Assembly (NCBI GenBank): GCA_030604135.1
Contig: JAUVWL010000001.1
Coordinates: forward strand, 62,001 to 126,000
Length of the DNA: 64,000 nucleotides
Source: Burkholderiales bacterium
GTDB lineage: Bacteria; Pseudomonadota; Gammaproteobacteria; Burkholderiales; Burkholderiaceae_C
Direction of reading: 5' to 3'
Shown here piece after piece: positions 19,584-28,482 of the stretch (position 1 is the first letter of the stretch; every line of letters begins with the position of its first letter). A program made the position numbers and the translations under genes. The notes under the pieces are model-generated. The model did no database searches, had not been told where the DNA came from, and was given only the letters and a program-made list of their open reading frames with translations.

Positions 19584-21137
19584 ATGGGACAGGACGTATT
19601 GATCAACTGGGCCCCGCAGGAAACGCGGGTGGCGGTGGTGGAACAGGGGGCCGTGCAAGAGGTCCACCTGGAGCGAACCCTGGAGCGAGGGCTGGTGGGC
19701 AACATCTACCTCGGCAAGGTCTCTCGGGTACTGCCTGGCATGCAGTCGGCCTTCATCGACATTGGCCTGGACCGGGCGGCGTTCCTGCACGTGGCCGACC
19801 TGATGCCCAACATCGCGGCCAAGCACGCGGCTCCCAGAGAAAAAGCGCTGGCCGAGAGCCGGGCGGCCGACGCCGACGGGGCGGTGCCCCAGACGCCGGC
19901 CCGCGTGCTGTCTCCCAACCCGGTGCTGCCCATCGAGCGACAGATCTTCGAAGGGCAGGCACTCATGGTGCAGGTGCTCAAGGACCCGATCGGCACCAAG
20001 GGCGCGCGCCTGACGGCCCAGATCAGCATCGCCGGACGCCTGCTGGTGTTTCTGCCCCAGGACAACCACATTGGCGTGTCGCAGAAGATCCCTCCGGCCC
20101 AGCGCGAGGCCTTGCGCCAGCGCGTCCAGCAGCTGGTCGCTCCCCAGGAAGGTCAGCCCTCGGGCGGATTCATCCTGCGCACGAATGCCGAAGACGCCAG
20201 CGACCAGGAGCTGGTGGAGGACGTGGCCTACCTGCGCAAGACCTGGTTGCGCATCAAGGAGTCGGCCACGCGCCTGCCGGCCCCCGCCGTGCTGCACGAA
20301 GACCTGAACCTGATGCAACGCGTTTTGCGCGACCTGGTGGGGGTCGATACCCTGTCGATCCGCATCGACTCCCGCGAGCAGTTCGGCCAGATGCAGGCAT
20401 TTGCCCGTGAGTTCATGCCCGATACGCTGGACAAGCTGCAGCTCTACACGGGTGAGCGACCCATCTTCGACCTGTTCAACATCGATGAGGACATCGCCAG
20501 GGCGCTGGGTCGGCGGGTCGAACTCAAGTCCGGCGGCTACCTGGTTATTGACCAGACCGAGGCCCTGACCACGGTCGACGTGAACACGGGCGGGTTTGTG
20601 GGCGCGCGCAATTTCGACGACACCGTGTTCCGCACCAATCTGGAGGCTGCCCAGGCGATTGCGCGTCAGTTGCGACTGCGCAACCTGGGAGGCATTGTCA
20701 TCGTCGACTTCATCGACATGACCCGCGAAGAGCACCGCGATGCCGTGCTGACGGAGTTTCGCAAGCAGCTCTCCCGCGACCGCGTCAAGACCATGACCGG
20801 TGGTTTCTCGCAGCTCGGGCTGGTGGAAATGACCCGAAAACGCACACGTGAGTCGCTGGCCCACATGCTCAGCGAGCCCTGTGCAGCCTGTGGCGGCAAG
20901 GGGTCGGTCAAGACGCCGCGCAGCGTGTGCTACGACATCCTCAGGGAAATCCTGCGCGAGGCGCGGGCGTTCAACCCCAGGGAGTTTCGCGTTGTGGCTT
21001 CGCCTCAGGTGATCGAGCTGTTCCTGGACGAAGAGAGCCAGCACCTGGCGGGCTTGTCCGACTTCATCGGCAAACCGATTTCGCTGCAAAGTGAAGGGCG
21101 CATGACCCAGGAGCAGTACGACATCGTGCTGTTGTGA
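19584..21137 (+). CDS. rng: Ribonuclease G
   Basis: Endoribonuclease of the RNase E/G family, maturing the 5' end of 16S rRNA and initiating decay of some mRNAs. At 517 residues it is RNase G-sized and lacks the long RNase E scaffold. An S1-like domain (about 35-130) is interrupted by an insertion around 75-110. The catalytic magnesium ligands are Asp332 (TTVDVNTGG) and Asp375 (IVIVDFIDM), with the same 43-residue spacing as in E. coli RNase E. The Zn-link CAACGGKG is present. After the stop a short AACGGCC/GGCCGTT hairpin without a T-run may be a weak terminator. Confidence 0.95.
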   Translation: MGQDVLINWAPQETRVAVVEQGAVQEVHLERTLERGLVGNIYLGKVSRVLPGMQSAFIDIGLDRAAFLHVADLMPNIAAKHAAPREKALAESRAADADGAVPQTPARVLSPNPVLPIERQIFEGQALMVQVLKDPIGTKGARLTAQISIAGRLLVFLPQDNHIGVSQKIPPAQREALRQRVQQLVAPQEGQPSGGFILRTNAEDASDQELVEDVAYLRKTWLRIKESATRLPAPAVLHEDLNLMQRVLRDLVGVDTLSIRIDSREQFGQMQAFAREFMPDTLDKLQLYTGERPIFDLFNIDEDIARALGRRVELKSGGYLVIDQTEALTTVDVNTGGFVGARNFDDTVFRTNLEAAQAIARQLRLRNLGGIVIVDFIDMTREEHRDAVLTEFRKQLSRDRVKTMTGGFSQLGLVEMTRKRTRESLAHMLSEPCAACGGKGSVKTPRSVCYDILREILREARAFNPREFRVVASPQVIELFLDEESQHLAGLSDFIGKPISLQSEGRMTQEQYDIVLL

Positions 21138-21304
21138 ACGGCCCTGTGTTGGCCGTTGCCCACAGTCCATGTCGATTCGATCACGCTCTGTCAGGGCTTG
21201 TCTGTGGCGCGGGCGGCAAGATGTTACGCTTTAGATTTACTGGATCGGTCAGGAGCCTGACCGTCCGGCAACGTGTTTTTTCACAATCCCCACAGGAAAT
21301 GCAG

Positions 21305-22414
21305 ATGTCCCATTCCGTACCCGCACGCTTGACCCTGTTGATGGGTGGTTTTTTCCTGGCTGGCCTGGCCCAGGCCGGCATGGTGACCGACCGGCACGGC
21401 AACGTGGGCTACGACACGGCCGCCGAGTGTGATGCGGCGGTGCAGGCCGGAACCGCACGGTTTTATGTTCCGAGTACGCGCAACAGGCCGCTGCGTCGCA
21501 GCGGCGAGGCATCGGTCTCGTCCAAGCGCCTGTCCGAGTTGGGCCCCGAATACGCCCTCGGCGCCTGCGACGAGGGTGTGGGACCGCTGCACGGACGGGA
21601 TGGTGTGGCCCGTGAGCTTCGGGGCAAGTTTGTGCCTTACAGCCCTGACATGTCCTTGAATGTGTACGCCGATCGCAGCGGCAAGCCGGTGCGCGTCAGC
21701 ATGGCCGAGTGCGACAACCGCTTTGCCGACAACTTTCCCCGGCCTGTGCCCCGACCGGTGGTCGCAGCCCCTGCGCCGGCACCTGAGGCTGTACCGACGC
21801 CCCAGCCCGCGCCTGTGCCGGTTGCACCTCCGCCGGCACCGGAGGCTGCCCCCCCATTGGCCGCAGCGCCTGCCTCGCGGCTGACCCCTTACCTGTTCGG
21901 CACGCTCGGCCAGAACCGGGACAGCGTCAACTATGGTGACCCTGTCGACGGCCTGCGCAGTGTGGGCGACAGCGACAGCAAGTCAGGGGCCCTGATCGGT
22001 GCCGGTCTGCAGATCAACGACTGGCTGGGTGCCGAGGTGTTCTACACTTCCGGCAAACGCCATCAGTACCAGGCCGTCAATGGCTACGTCAACGAGTACG
22101 TGGCAAGGGCCTACGGGCTTCGTGCCACGATCGGCACCGACCTGGGCGAGAAAACGCGTGTGTTCGCCAAGGCCGGTGTGGCGCGTGTGGTTCACCGCAA
22201 CAGCAGCGGTCTGAGCACGCACTGGACCCAGGCGAGTGGCATTCGGTACTCCAGCAGCCAGACGCGACCCACCATCGGCTTCGGTGTCAGCCATGCGCTG
22301 ACCGAGAACCTGATGCTCAGGGGCGACTTTGACCACATTCGCCTGCGCAACGGACAAAACCCGCGCTGGGGCCACTTCGACCACCTCGGTATCGGTCTGC
22401 AGTACAACTTCTGA
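21305..22414 (+). CDS. Outer-membrane beta-barrel protein with unrecognised N-terminal domain
   Basis: A 369-residue exported protein. Residues 1-24 are a signal peptide (LTLLMGGFFLAGLAQA). Residues 25-150 form a region I do not recognise, with three cysteines (42, 88, 136). A Pro/Ala-rich linker follows (151-192). Residues 193-369 look like an OmpA/OmpW-type eight-stranded barrel: alternating strands, GAGLQINDWLGAEVFY, LRATIGTDLGEKTRVFAKAGVARV, and a C-terminal ...LGIGLQYNF ending in Phe, the BAM recognition residue. ATG 21305 has AGGAA at suitable spacing. It stands alone between rng and the convergent msbA-like gene. Function unknown; structural or surface role inferred. Confidence 0.75.
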   Translation: MSHSVPARLTLLMGGFFLAGLAQAGMVTDRHGNVGYDTAAECDAAVQAGTARFYVPSTRNRPLRRSGEASVSSKRLSELGPEYALGACDEGVGPLHGRDGVARELRGKFVPYSPDMSLNVYADRSGKPVRVSMAECDNRFADNFPRPVPRPVVAAPAPAPEAVPTPQPAPVPVAPPPAPEAAPPLAAAPASRLTPYLFGTLGQNRDSVNYGDPVDGLRSVGDSDSKSGALIGAGLQINDWLGAEVFYTSGKRHQYQAVNGYVNEYVARAYGLRATIGTDLGEKTRVFAKAGVARVVHRNSSGLSTHWTQASGIRYSSSQTRPTIGFGVSHALTENLMLRGDFDHIRLRNGQNPRWGHFDHLGIGLQYNF

Positions 22415-22495
22415 TCGGGTCGCCTGCATCCCGTACTCGCGTCGCCTTGCGGTCCGGGGCGGATGCCTGACGCAGTTGGGAGAGTGGCTTGATCC

Positions 22496-24319
22496 TCAGC
22501 TTGGGTTGACGTCTTGCGGGCGCCGCAGGCTCTGGGAGTGCAGCCGTGCATAAATGCCGTCGGATTGCAGCAGTGCCTGGTGTGTGCCTTCTTCGCTGAT
22601 CTCGCCATCGGCCAGGACCACCACCCGGTCTGCGTGTTCAATGGTGGTCAGTCGGTGGGCAATGACCAGCGTGGTGCGGCCACGCATCAGACGGGCCAGA
22701 GCGTCTTGCACCAGCCGTTCGGATTCGTTGTCCAGCGCCGACGTGGCTTCATCGAGAATGAGCACGGGCGCATCCTTGTAGATGGCTCTGGCGATGGCCA
22801 GGCGCTGGCGTTGGCCGCCTGAAAGCTCGGTGGCATTGTGACCGACTGGCGTGTGGATGCCGCGGGGCAGACTTTGGGTCAGTTCGTCCAGGTTGGCAGA
22901 GGCCAGCGCATGCCTGACCCGGTCTTCGTCGATGCTGTCCTCCTCTTCCCCGAGAGCGACGTTGGCGGCGAGGGTGTCATTGAGCATCACCACATCCTGG
23001 CTGACCATGGCGAACTGGCGGCGCAGACTGCCGAGATCCCAGTCTGGCAGGGCAACCCCGTCGAGCAGCACCTGCCCTTCTTCGGGTTCGACGAATCGCG
23101 GCAAGAGGTTCGCCAGGGTAGTCTTGCCAGAGCCAGATGGCCCGACGAATGCCACCACCTCACCCGGCTGGATGAACAGGTCCACATGGTTGAGCGCCTG
23201 TCGACCCTCCGTGACGACGGCGTCGTCATCCTCACGCCTGGGATACCGGACCGAGACGCCGCGGAACTCGATCGCGCCGTTCACCCGGTCGACATGGTGA
23301 CTTCCTCCGGTCTGAACCGGTGTATTTTCGATCAGGTCCAGTCCGCGTTCAAGTGCCGTCAGTCCACGGGTGATGGGGCCGGCAATCTCGGCCAGGTGTC
23401 GGATCGGTGCCACGAGCATCAGCATGGCGGTCACAAAAGCCACGAAGTTGCCGACGCTGACGCCGCTGCTCTGGCTTTGCCACAGTGCCACGGCAATCAC
23501 GGCCGACAGGGCTGCCGCTGCCAGCATCTGCGTCAGGGGCGTCATGGCTGCCTGGGCAATCGTGGACTTCAGGGCCAGTCGGCGCAAGGTCACGCTCAGG
23601 CGATCGAAACGACCGGCCTGTCTCGACTGGGCTCCATGCAGGCGAACCATGCGGTGGGCCAGGGCGTTTTCCTCCACAACATAGGCCAGTTCGTCGGTGG
23701 CCTGTTGGGTGGAGCGTGTCAGCCGGTAGAGGCGCCGAGATAGCGTGCGCATGATCCAGACCAGACCCGGGAACAGCAGCAACACGATCAGTGTGAGCTT
23801 CCAGTTGAGGTAGAGCAGGTAGCCCAGCAAGGCCAGCAGAGTCAGGGTGTCCTTGGTGAGGGTCAGCAAGGCGTTGACCAGCATCGTGGCGCCGGTCTGC
23901 ACCTCGTAGACCAGGGTGTTGGAGAGCTTGCTGGCACTTTGCCGCGCGAACAGGGTCATTTGTGCGTCGTTGAGGCGGGCATACATGGCCCGACGCAGGT
24001 TCAGCAGGCCCATACTGGCCGTATAGGACAAAGCGTACTGGGCAACGAAACCGGCCATTCCACGAAGACCGAAAAGGCCCAGCAGGGCGGCTGGAACCAT
24101 CCAAAGGTCGATGCGGCCTTCGCCAAAGCCTCGGTCGAGCAAGGTCTTGAGCAAGGCAGGAATCAAGGGTTCGGTCAGCGCGCCCAGCAAGGTGGCGACG
24201 GCAGCCAGCACCATGCCAGCCTTGGCCGAGCGGAAGAAGGGCCAAAGGCGCCGAAGGCGCTGGGAGATCGAGTCGGTGGGATCTGCTGAACTGGACACTT
24301 TGTCTGCTTGAAGCGCCAC
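22496..24319 (-). CDS. msbA: MsbA-like lipid A ABC exporter (permease-ATPase fusion)
   Basis: Half-transporter expected to flip lipid A-core across the inner membrane as a homodimer. The 607-residue product has an N-terminal six-helix transmembrane domain (about 30-320) and a nucleotide-binding domain (about 345-595) with Walker A GPSGSGKTT, signature LSGGQRQRLAIARAIYKDAP, Walker B VLILDEATSALD and H-loop AHRLTT. The sequence FARQSASKLSNTLVYEV and VAPIRHLAEIAGPITRGLTA in the membrane domain resemble MsbA. It is not next to lpxK, as in enterics. It is divergent from tolB. Other type IV exporters with this layout are possible, so the lipid A assignment is family-based. Confidence 0.85.
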   Translation of the reverse strand: MALQADKVSSSADPTDSISQRLRRLWPFFRSAKAGMVLAAVATLLGALTEPLIPALLKTLLDRGFGEGRIDLWMVPAALLGLFGLRGMAGFVAQYALSYTASMGLLNLRRAMYARLNDAQMTLFARQSASKLSNTLVYEVQTGATMLVNALLTLTKDTLTLLALLGYLLYLNWKLTLIVLLLFPGLVWIMRTLSRRLYRLTRSTQQATDELAYVVEENALAHRMVRLHGAQSRQAGRFDRLSVTLRRLALKSTIAQAAMTPLTQMLAAAALSAVIAVALWQSQSSGVSVGNFVAFVTAMLMLVAPIRHLAEIAGPITRGLTALERGLDLIENTPVQTGGSHHVDRVNGAIEFRGVSVRYPRREDDDAVVTEGRQALNHVDLFIQPGEVVAFVGPSGSGKTTLANLLPRFVEPEEGQVLLDGVALPDWDLGSLRRQFAMVSQDVVMLNDTLAANVALGEEEDSIDEDRVRHALASANLDELTQSLPRGIHTPVGHNATELSGGQRQRLAIARAIYKDAPVLILDEATSALDNESERLVQDALARLMRGRTTLVIAHRLTTIEHADRVVVLADGEISEEGTHQALLQSDGIYARLHSQSLRRPQDVNPS

Positions 24320-24526
24320 AAGGGCGAAATTTGCCTGTGGGCAGGAACCAATGGCGGCCTATGGGGTCACTTGCTGCCAGATGGACGGAGGTCGGAACCC
24401 GGCAAGGGAGCCTGTACCGTCGTGCACATCTTGTCACGGAGGGCCTCTGGCGCTCCGTTATTATCCGACGAGAGGTTCATCAGCCCTGTGCGATGATGAA
24501 CGTGCCAACACGGAAACCAAAACGGA

Positions 24527-25843
24527 ATGCAGGATTTGACAACAAAAAACCTCCGCCACGACAGCACGCGCCGCCAGTTGCTGGGTGCGGCCGTCGGCCT
24601 GCCTCTGGCGGCGGGTCTGGCCCATCCGGCCTGGGCCCAGTTCAGGGTGGAAGTGGCTGGTGCCGGCGTGACCCGCCTGCCTTTTTCGACCGTCCGTTTC
24701 AGAGGCAACGATTCGGCCAGTGAAGACATGGCCGCCATCGTGCGGGCCGACCTTGAGCGCAGCGGCATGTTCCGCTTCGTCGAGCCGGCAGCCTCTGGGC
24801 TTGACGAGAATTCCCGACCCGATGCAGCGGTGTGGCGGGAACGGGGCGCCGATGCACTGGTCGTCGGCAGTGTGACGCGACTGGCCGATGGCCGTTTCGA
24901 TGTCCGGTTCAGGCTGTGGGACACGGTGCGTGCCCAGGACCTGGGTGGGCTGAGTTTTCCGGTCGGTGCCACCGACTTGCGTCTGGCAGCCCACCGCATT
25001 GCCGATCAGGTCTATGAGAAGCTGACAGGAGAAAAAGGCATCTTCTCCACGCGCATCGCCTACGTGACCAAGGTGGGTGCCCGACACAATCTCTGGGTGG
25101 CGGACGCAGATGGCCAGGGAGCCCGTGCGGCCTTGAGCAGCCCCGAGCCCATCATCTCGCCGAGTTGGGCGCCCAACGGAGCCCAACTGGCCTATGTTTC
25201 CTTCGAAGCCCGCAAGCCGGTCATCTATGCCCACGAAATCGCTTCGGGACGGCGGCGGCTGCTGGCCAATTTCCGGGGTTCGAACAGCGCCCCGGCCTGG
25301 TCCCCGGATGGCAACCAGATCGCGCTGGCGCTGACCTTGTCGGGCAATGCGCAGGTGTATGTCATGTCGGCGGGTGGCGGCGAGCCCCGTCGACTGACGC
25401 AGTCGTCCACCATCGACACCGAGCCGGTGTTCAGCCCCGATGGGCGCCACATCTATTTCGTCAGCGACCGGGGCGGCTCGCCCCAGGTGTACCGCATGGC
25501 TGCCCAAGGTGGCGAGGCCCAGCGCATCACCTTCTCAGGCAACTACAACATCTCGCCTTCGCCCAGCCCCGATGGCCGATGGCTGGCCTATATCTCGCGA
25601 GTCAACGGTGCTTTCCGCCTGCACGTGCTCGAACTGGCTTCGGGACGTGCCACCGCGCTGACCGAGACCTCGGCCGATGAAAGCCCCAGTTTCGCACCCA
25701 ACAGCCGGCTCATCATCTACGCCACCCGGGAAGGCAGTCAGGAAGCCCTGATGACCACCACCGTCGACGGTCGCATCAAGACCCGTCTGGCGGGTGCTTC
25801 GGGAGACATCCGTGAACCCGACTGGGGACCGTTCACCCGTTGA
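24527..25843 (+). CDS. tolB: Tol-Pal system protein TolB
   Basis: Periplasmic beta-propeller protein that links Pal to the Tol motor for outer-membrane constriction and integrity. The 438-residue product has a signal sequence with a twin-arginine pattern (TRRQLLG at about 15-21, then a hydrophobic stretch and AWAQ). This is followed by the N-terminal domain (about 38-165) and six TolB propeller repeats, for example SPSWAPNGAQLAYVSFE, APAWSPDGNQIALAL, EPVFSPDGRHIYFVSD and SPSPDGRWLAYISR. ATG 24527 is the only good start. pal and cpoB follow directly. tolQ, tolR and tolA are absent from this locus. Confidence 0.96.
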   Translation: MQDLTTKNLRHDSTRRQLLGAAVGLPLAAGLAHPAWAQFRVEVAGAGVTRLPFSTVRFRGNDSASEDMAAIVRADLERSGMFRFVEPAASGLDENSRPDAAVWRERGADALVVGSVTRLADGRFDVRFRLWDTVRAQDLGGLSFPVGATDLRLAAHRIADQVYEKLTGEKGIFSTRIAYVTKVGARHNLWVADADGQGARAALSSPEPIISPSWAPNGAQLAYVSFEARKPVIYAHEIASGRRRLLANFRGSNSAPAWSPDGNQIALALTLSGNAQVYVMSAGGGEPRRLTQSSTIDTEPVFSPDGRHIYFVSDRGGSPQVYRMAAQGGEAQRITFSGNYNISPSPSPDGRWLAYISRVNGAFRLHVLELASGRATALTETSADESPSFAPNSRLIIYATREGSQEALMTTTVDGRIKTRLAGASGDIREPDWGPFTR

Positions 25844-25903
25844 CCATGCCGCGTCTGAGTTTTGTTTTTCCACCCTCTCTCACCTCCAGAAAGGCCCCTG
25901 CCC

Positions 25904-26500
25904 ATGAGTTCCGCTGATCGCACCATTTCGACCCACAGCCCGCGCTCCCTGCCCAAGGGGCGCTGGTCCAGCGTGTTGGGCGCTCTTCTCGTAGCCACAG
26001 CCCTGGCGGCCTGCAGTTCGGGTGTCAAGCTGGATGAAGCCCAAGTGGAGGACCGGAGCACGCAGGCCGGTGGAGCGGGCGCGGGTGCCGAAGGGCAGGG
26101 CAGCGGCGTCGACTCCCGAAACGTGGCCGGGGTGGATCTGCCCGGCAGCAGCAACCCGGCCGATGTCGCCGGGCTCGAGCGGATCATCTACTTCGACTTC
26201 GACAGCTATGTGGTTCGTCCCGAGGCCGCACCGATCCTGGAGGCACACGCACGTGTCCTGAATGCCGACCGCAGCCGCCGCGTGGCGCTCGAAGGCCACA
26301 CCGATGAACGTGGAGGCCGTGAGTACAACCTTGCCTTGGGGCAGCGCCGTGCCGAAGCTGTGCGTCGCTCGCTGTCCTTGATGGGTGTGAGCGAAGCGCA
26401 GATGGAAGCCGTCAGTTTTGGCAAGGAGAAGCCGGCAGTTTTCGGCTTTGACGAGGCGGCGTATGCCCAGAACCGCCGCGTGGAGATCAGCTACCGGTGA
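25904..26500 (+). CDS. pal: Peptidoglycan-associated lipoprotein Pal
   Basis: Outer-membrane lipoprotein that binds peptidoglycan and TolB. The 198-residue product has a lipobox LAAC with Cys37, a Gly/Ala-rich linker, and an OmpA-like peptidoglycan-binding domain (about 90-198): IYFDFDSYVVRPE, LEGHTDERGGREYNLALGQRRAEAV and FGKEKPAVFGFDEAAYAQNRRVEISY. The conserved diaminopimelate-binding Asp and Arg are in the TDERG/NLALGQRRA stretch. ATG 25904 follows AGAAAGG; an earlier in-frame TTG would add a leader with no export sense. It overlaps or abuts cpoB. Confidence 0.97.
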   Translation: MSSADRTISTHSPRSLPKGRWSSVLGALLVATALAACSSGVKLDEAQVEDRSTQAGGAGAGAEGQGSGVDSRNVAGVDLPGSSNPADVAGLERIIYFDFDSYVVRPEAAPILEAHARVLNADRSRRVALEGHTDERGGREYNLALGQRRAEAVRRSLSLMGVSEAQMEAVSFGKEKPAVFGFDEAAYAQNRRVEISYR

Positions 26501-27282
26501 TCCCGATGCGTTTTCCATCTGTTCAACGTGCGCTGTTGCCGTGCGCCCTGGCGCTGGGGGCCGTATGGCCCTTGCAGGCCCAGGCCTTTTTTGGTGACGA
26601 TGAGGCGCGCAAGGCGGTCATCGAACTGCGGCAGCGCTTTGATGCGCACCGCCAGGCGGCGGAAGGCGAGCTGCAGCAATCGCGTGAAGCCCGCGCTCAG
26701 ACGCAGCGCGCCATGCTGGAGCTGTCGGCCCAGATCGAAGAGCTTCGCGGCGAGCTGGCACGCATGCGCGGCCAGTATGAGCAACTGGCCCGAGAGGTGT
26801 CCGAGCTCCAGAGGCAGCAGGCCGACGTCAGGCAGGGGATCGAGAGTCGCCTGAGGCAGGTCGAGCCGACGGAGGTCACACACGACGGGCAGAGCTTCAG
26901 TGCCTTGCCGGCCGAGCAGCGGGAGTTCGAGGACGCGCTGGCCACCTTGCGGGCCGCCGATTTCGGCGGTGCGGTATCCGCGTTCACCGCCTTCATTGGC
27001 AAACACCCGGCCAGCGGTTACCTGCCATCGGCGCTGTACTGGCTTGGCAACGCCCAATACGCGACCAAGGCGTACAAGGAGGCGCTGGACGCCCATGGCA
27101 GGCTGGTCGCACGCTTTCCCCAGCACCTGAGATCGCCGGAGGCCATGTTGGCCATGGCCAACAGCCACACAGAACTCAAGGATCCCAGGTCTTCCCGCCG
27201 GGTGCTTGAAGACCTGGTGAAACGCTACCCACAGGCCGAAGCGGCAGGCGTGGCGCGCGAGCGGCTCTCCCGCATGCGTTGA
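26497..27282 (+). CDS. cpoB: Cell division coordinator CpoB (YbgF)
   Basis: Periplasmic TPR protein that coordinates PBP1B with the Tol system during septation. The product has a signal peptide ending about QAQA, an N-terminal coiled coil (about 35-110, rich in Gln, Glu and Arg; trimerisation region), and a C-terminal TPR domain (about 140-255: FEDALATLRAADFGGAVSAFTAFIGKHP, YLPSALYWLGNAQYATKAYKEAL, HLRSPEAMLAMANSHTEL). The GTG at 26497 overlaps the pal stop as GTGA and is better spaced from the upstream GGAG; the ATG at 26506 is an alternative start giving 258 residues. Third gene of tolB-pal-cpoB. Confidence 0.93.
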   Translation: MIPMRFPSVQRALLPCALALGAVWPLQAQAFFGDDEARKAVIELRQRFDAHRQAAEGELQQSREARAQTQRAMLELSAQIEELRGELARMRGQYEQLAREVSELQRQQADVRQGIESRLRQVEPTEVTHDGQSFSALPAEQREFEDALATLRAADFGGAVSAFTAFIGKHPASGYLPSALYWLGNAQYATKAYKEALDAHGRLVARFPQHLRSPEAMLAMANSHTELKDPRSSRRVLEDLVKRYPQAEAAGVARERLSRMR

Positions 27283-27344
27283 TCCGCGATAGGGTCGCAC
27301 GGGGGCGCTCAGCCCCACCAGTGCGAAGCACCCTCGGCAGATCC

Positions 27345-27350
27345 TACAAT
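27345..27350 (+). promoter_or_regulatory. -10 box for the YeeE/YedE gene, probably leaderless
   Basis: TACAAT followed by seven bases and the ATG at 27358. No Shine-Dalgarno sequence is present before the start, consistent with a leaderless or one-base-leader transcript. A hairpin CGCAC..GTGCG with inner GGGG/CCCC lies just upstream. Confidence 0.5.
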
Positions 27351-27357
27351 CTCGGCG

Positions 27358-28470
27358 ATGGACATCGCTGAGCTTCAATCGACACACTCTCTCGTGCTGT
27401 GGGCCGCCTTTGGCGTGGCCCTCCTGTTTGGCTTCATCGCTCAGCGCACGCACTTCTGCACCATGGGCGCGATCAGTGACATCGTGAACATGGGCGACTG
27501 GACCCGTATGCGCATGTGGGGCATGGCGGTCGGTGTGGCCATGATCGGCTTTCATCTCATGGCCTGGCTGGGCTGGATCGATGCCAGCAAGACCATCTAC
27601 ACCGGAACCCGGGTCATCTGGCTGTCGGCCGTGGTCGGTGGGGCCCTGTTTGGTTTCGGTATGGTCCTGGCGTCCGGGTGCGGAAGCAAGACACTGGTGC
27701 GCATCGGCGCAGGCAGTCTCAAATCTCTTGTCGTCTTCTTCGTGATGGGGTTTGCGGCTTTCGCCACCCTGCGCGGCATGGTGGCTGTGCTGCGTGTCGG
27801 TACGCTCGATCGCGTGGCGCTTGAGTTCGAGATGGGCAGTGCATTGCCTGCGTGGTTGGCTGCGCTCACGGGCCTGGACTTCGCCTTGAGCGGCTTGTTG
27901 ATGAGCCTGGTGGTCGGGGGTGGGCTGGTGGCCTGGGCCATGATGGGCGAGGGTTTTCGCAGCCGGAACAACCTGCTCGCGGGCCTGGGCATCGGGCTGG
28001 CCATTGCATTGATGTGGTGGGTCAGTGGCTCGCTGGGCTTTGTGGAAGAGCATCCGGAAACCCTTGAGTCGGTGTACCTCGCCACCAACACAGGGCGCAT
28101 GGAGTCGCTGACCTTCACCGCGCCGATGGCCTACACCCTGGACTGGATCATTTTTTTCAGTGACACATCCAAGGTGCTCACGGTCGGGGTGGTGACTGTT
28201 TTTGGTGTGGTTGCCGGTGCGTTCCTGCAAGCCATGCTTGGGCGCGAGTTCCGCTGGGAGGGCTTTCGCAGCACACAGGACACGGCACTGCATCTTGTCG
28301 GCGCGGTCTGCATGGGCGTGGGTGGGGTCACCGCGCTGGGTTGCACGGTGGGGCAGGGCTTGTCCGGGCTCTCGACGCTGAGTCTGATCAGCATGATCGC
28401 TGTGGCAGGGATTGTCTTCGGGGCCGTGCTGGGGTTCAGGTTTCAGATCTGGCTGCTCGAGCGGGAGTGA
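27358..28470 (+). CDS. YeeE/YedE family sulfur-compound transporter
   Basis: Inner-membrane protein of the YeeE/YedE (TsuA) family; characterised members import thiosulfate through a cysteine relay. The 370-residue product has about nine hydrophobic helices and the three family cysteines in conserved settings: RTHFCTMGA (C34), ASGCGSKTL (C108) and ALGCTVGQGLSG (C329). These fit the pseudo-twofold pore described for thiosulfate uptake. It is followed after 12 bases by tcdA, a ThiF-type enzyme whose E. coli homologue works with a cysteine desulfurase; the pairing hints at sulfur supply but is not proof. Thiosulfate as substrate is inferred from the family only. Confidence 0.88.
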   Translation: MDIAELQSTHSLVLWAAFGVALLFGFIAQRTHFCTMGAISDIVNMGDWTRMRMWGMAVGVAMIGFHLMAWLGWIDASKTIYTGTRVIWLSAVVGGALFGFGMVLASGCGSKTLVRIGAGSLKSLVVFFVMGFAAFATLRGMVAVLRVGTLDRVALEFEMGSALPAWLAALTGLDFALSGLLMSLVVGGGLVAWAMMGEGFRSRNNLLAGLGIGLAIALMWWVSGSLGFVEEHPETLESVYLATNTGRMESLTFTAPMAYTLDWIIFFSDTSKVLTVGVVTVFGVVAGAFLQAMLGREFRWEGFRSTQDTALHLVGAVCMGVGGVTALGCTVGQGLSGLSTLSLISMIAVAGIVFGAVLGFRFQIWLLERE

Positions 28471-28482
28471 AGGCCCTGGACG

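Noticed and set aside
18696..21170. An 824-codon minus-strand frame over maf and rng
   Set aside because: Fully antisense to maf and RNase G, both with catalytic residues. Composition is of the shadow-frame kind.
27292..27337. Hairpin CGCAC..GTGCG with inner GGGG/CCCC after cpoB, as a terminator
   Set aside because: No T-run follows; the region leads directly into the next gene's -10 box. It may be an operator or chance pairing in GC-rich DNA.
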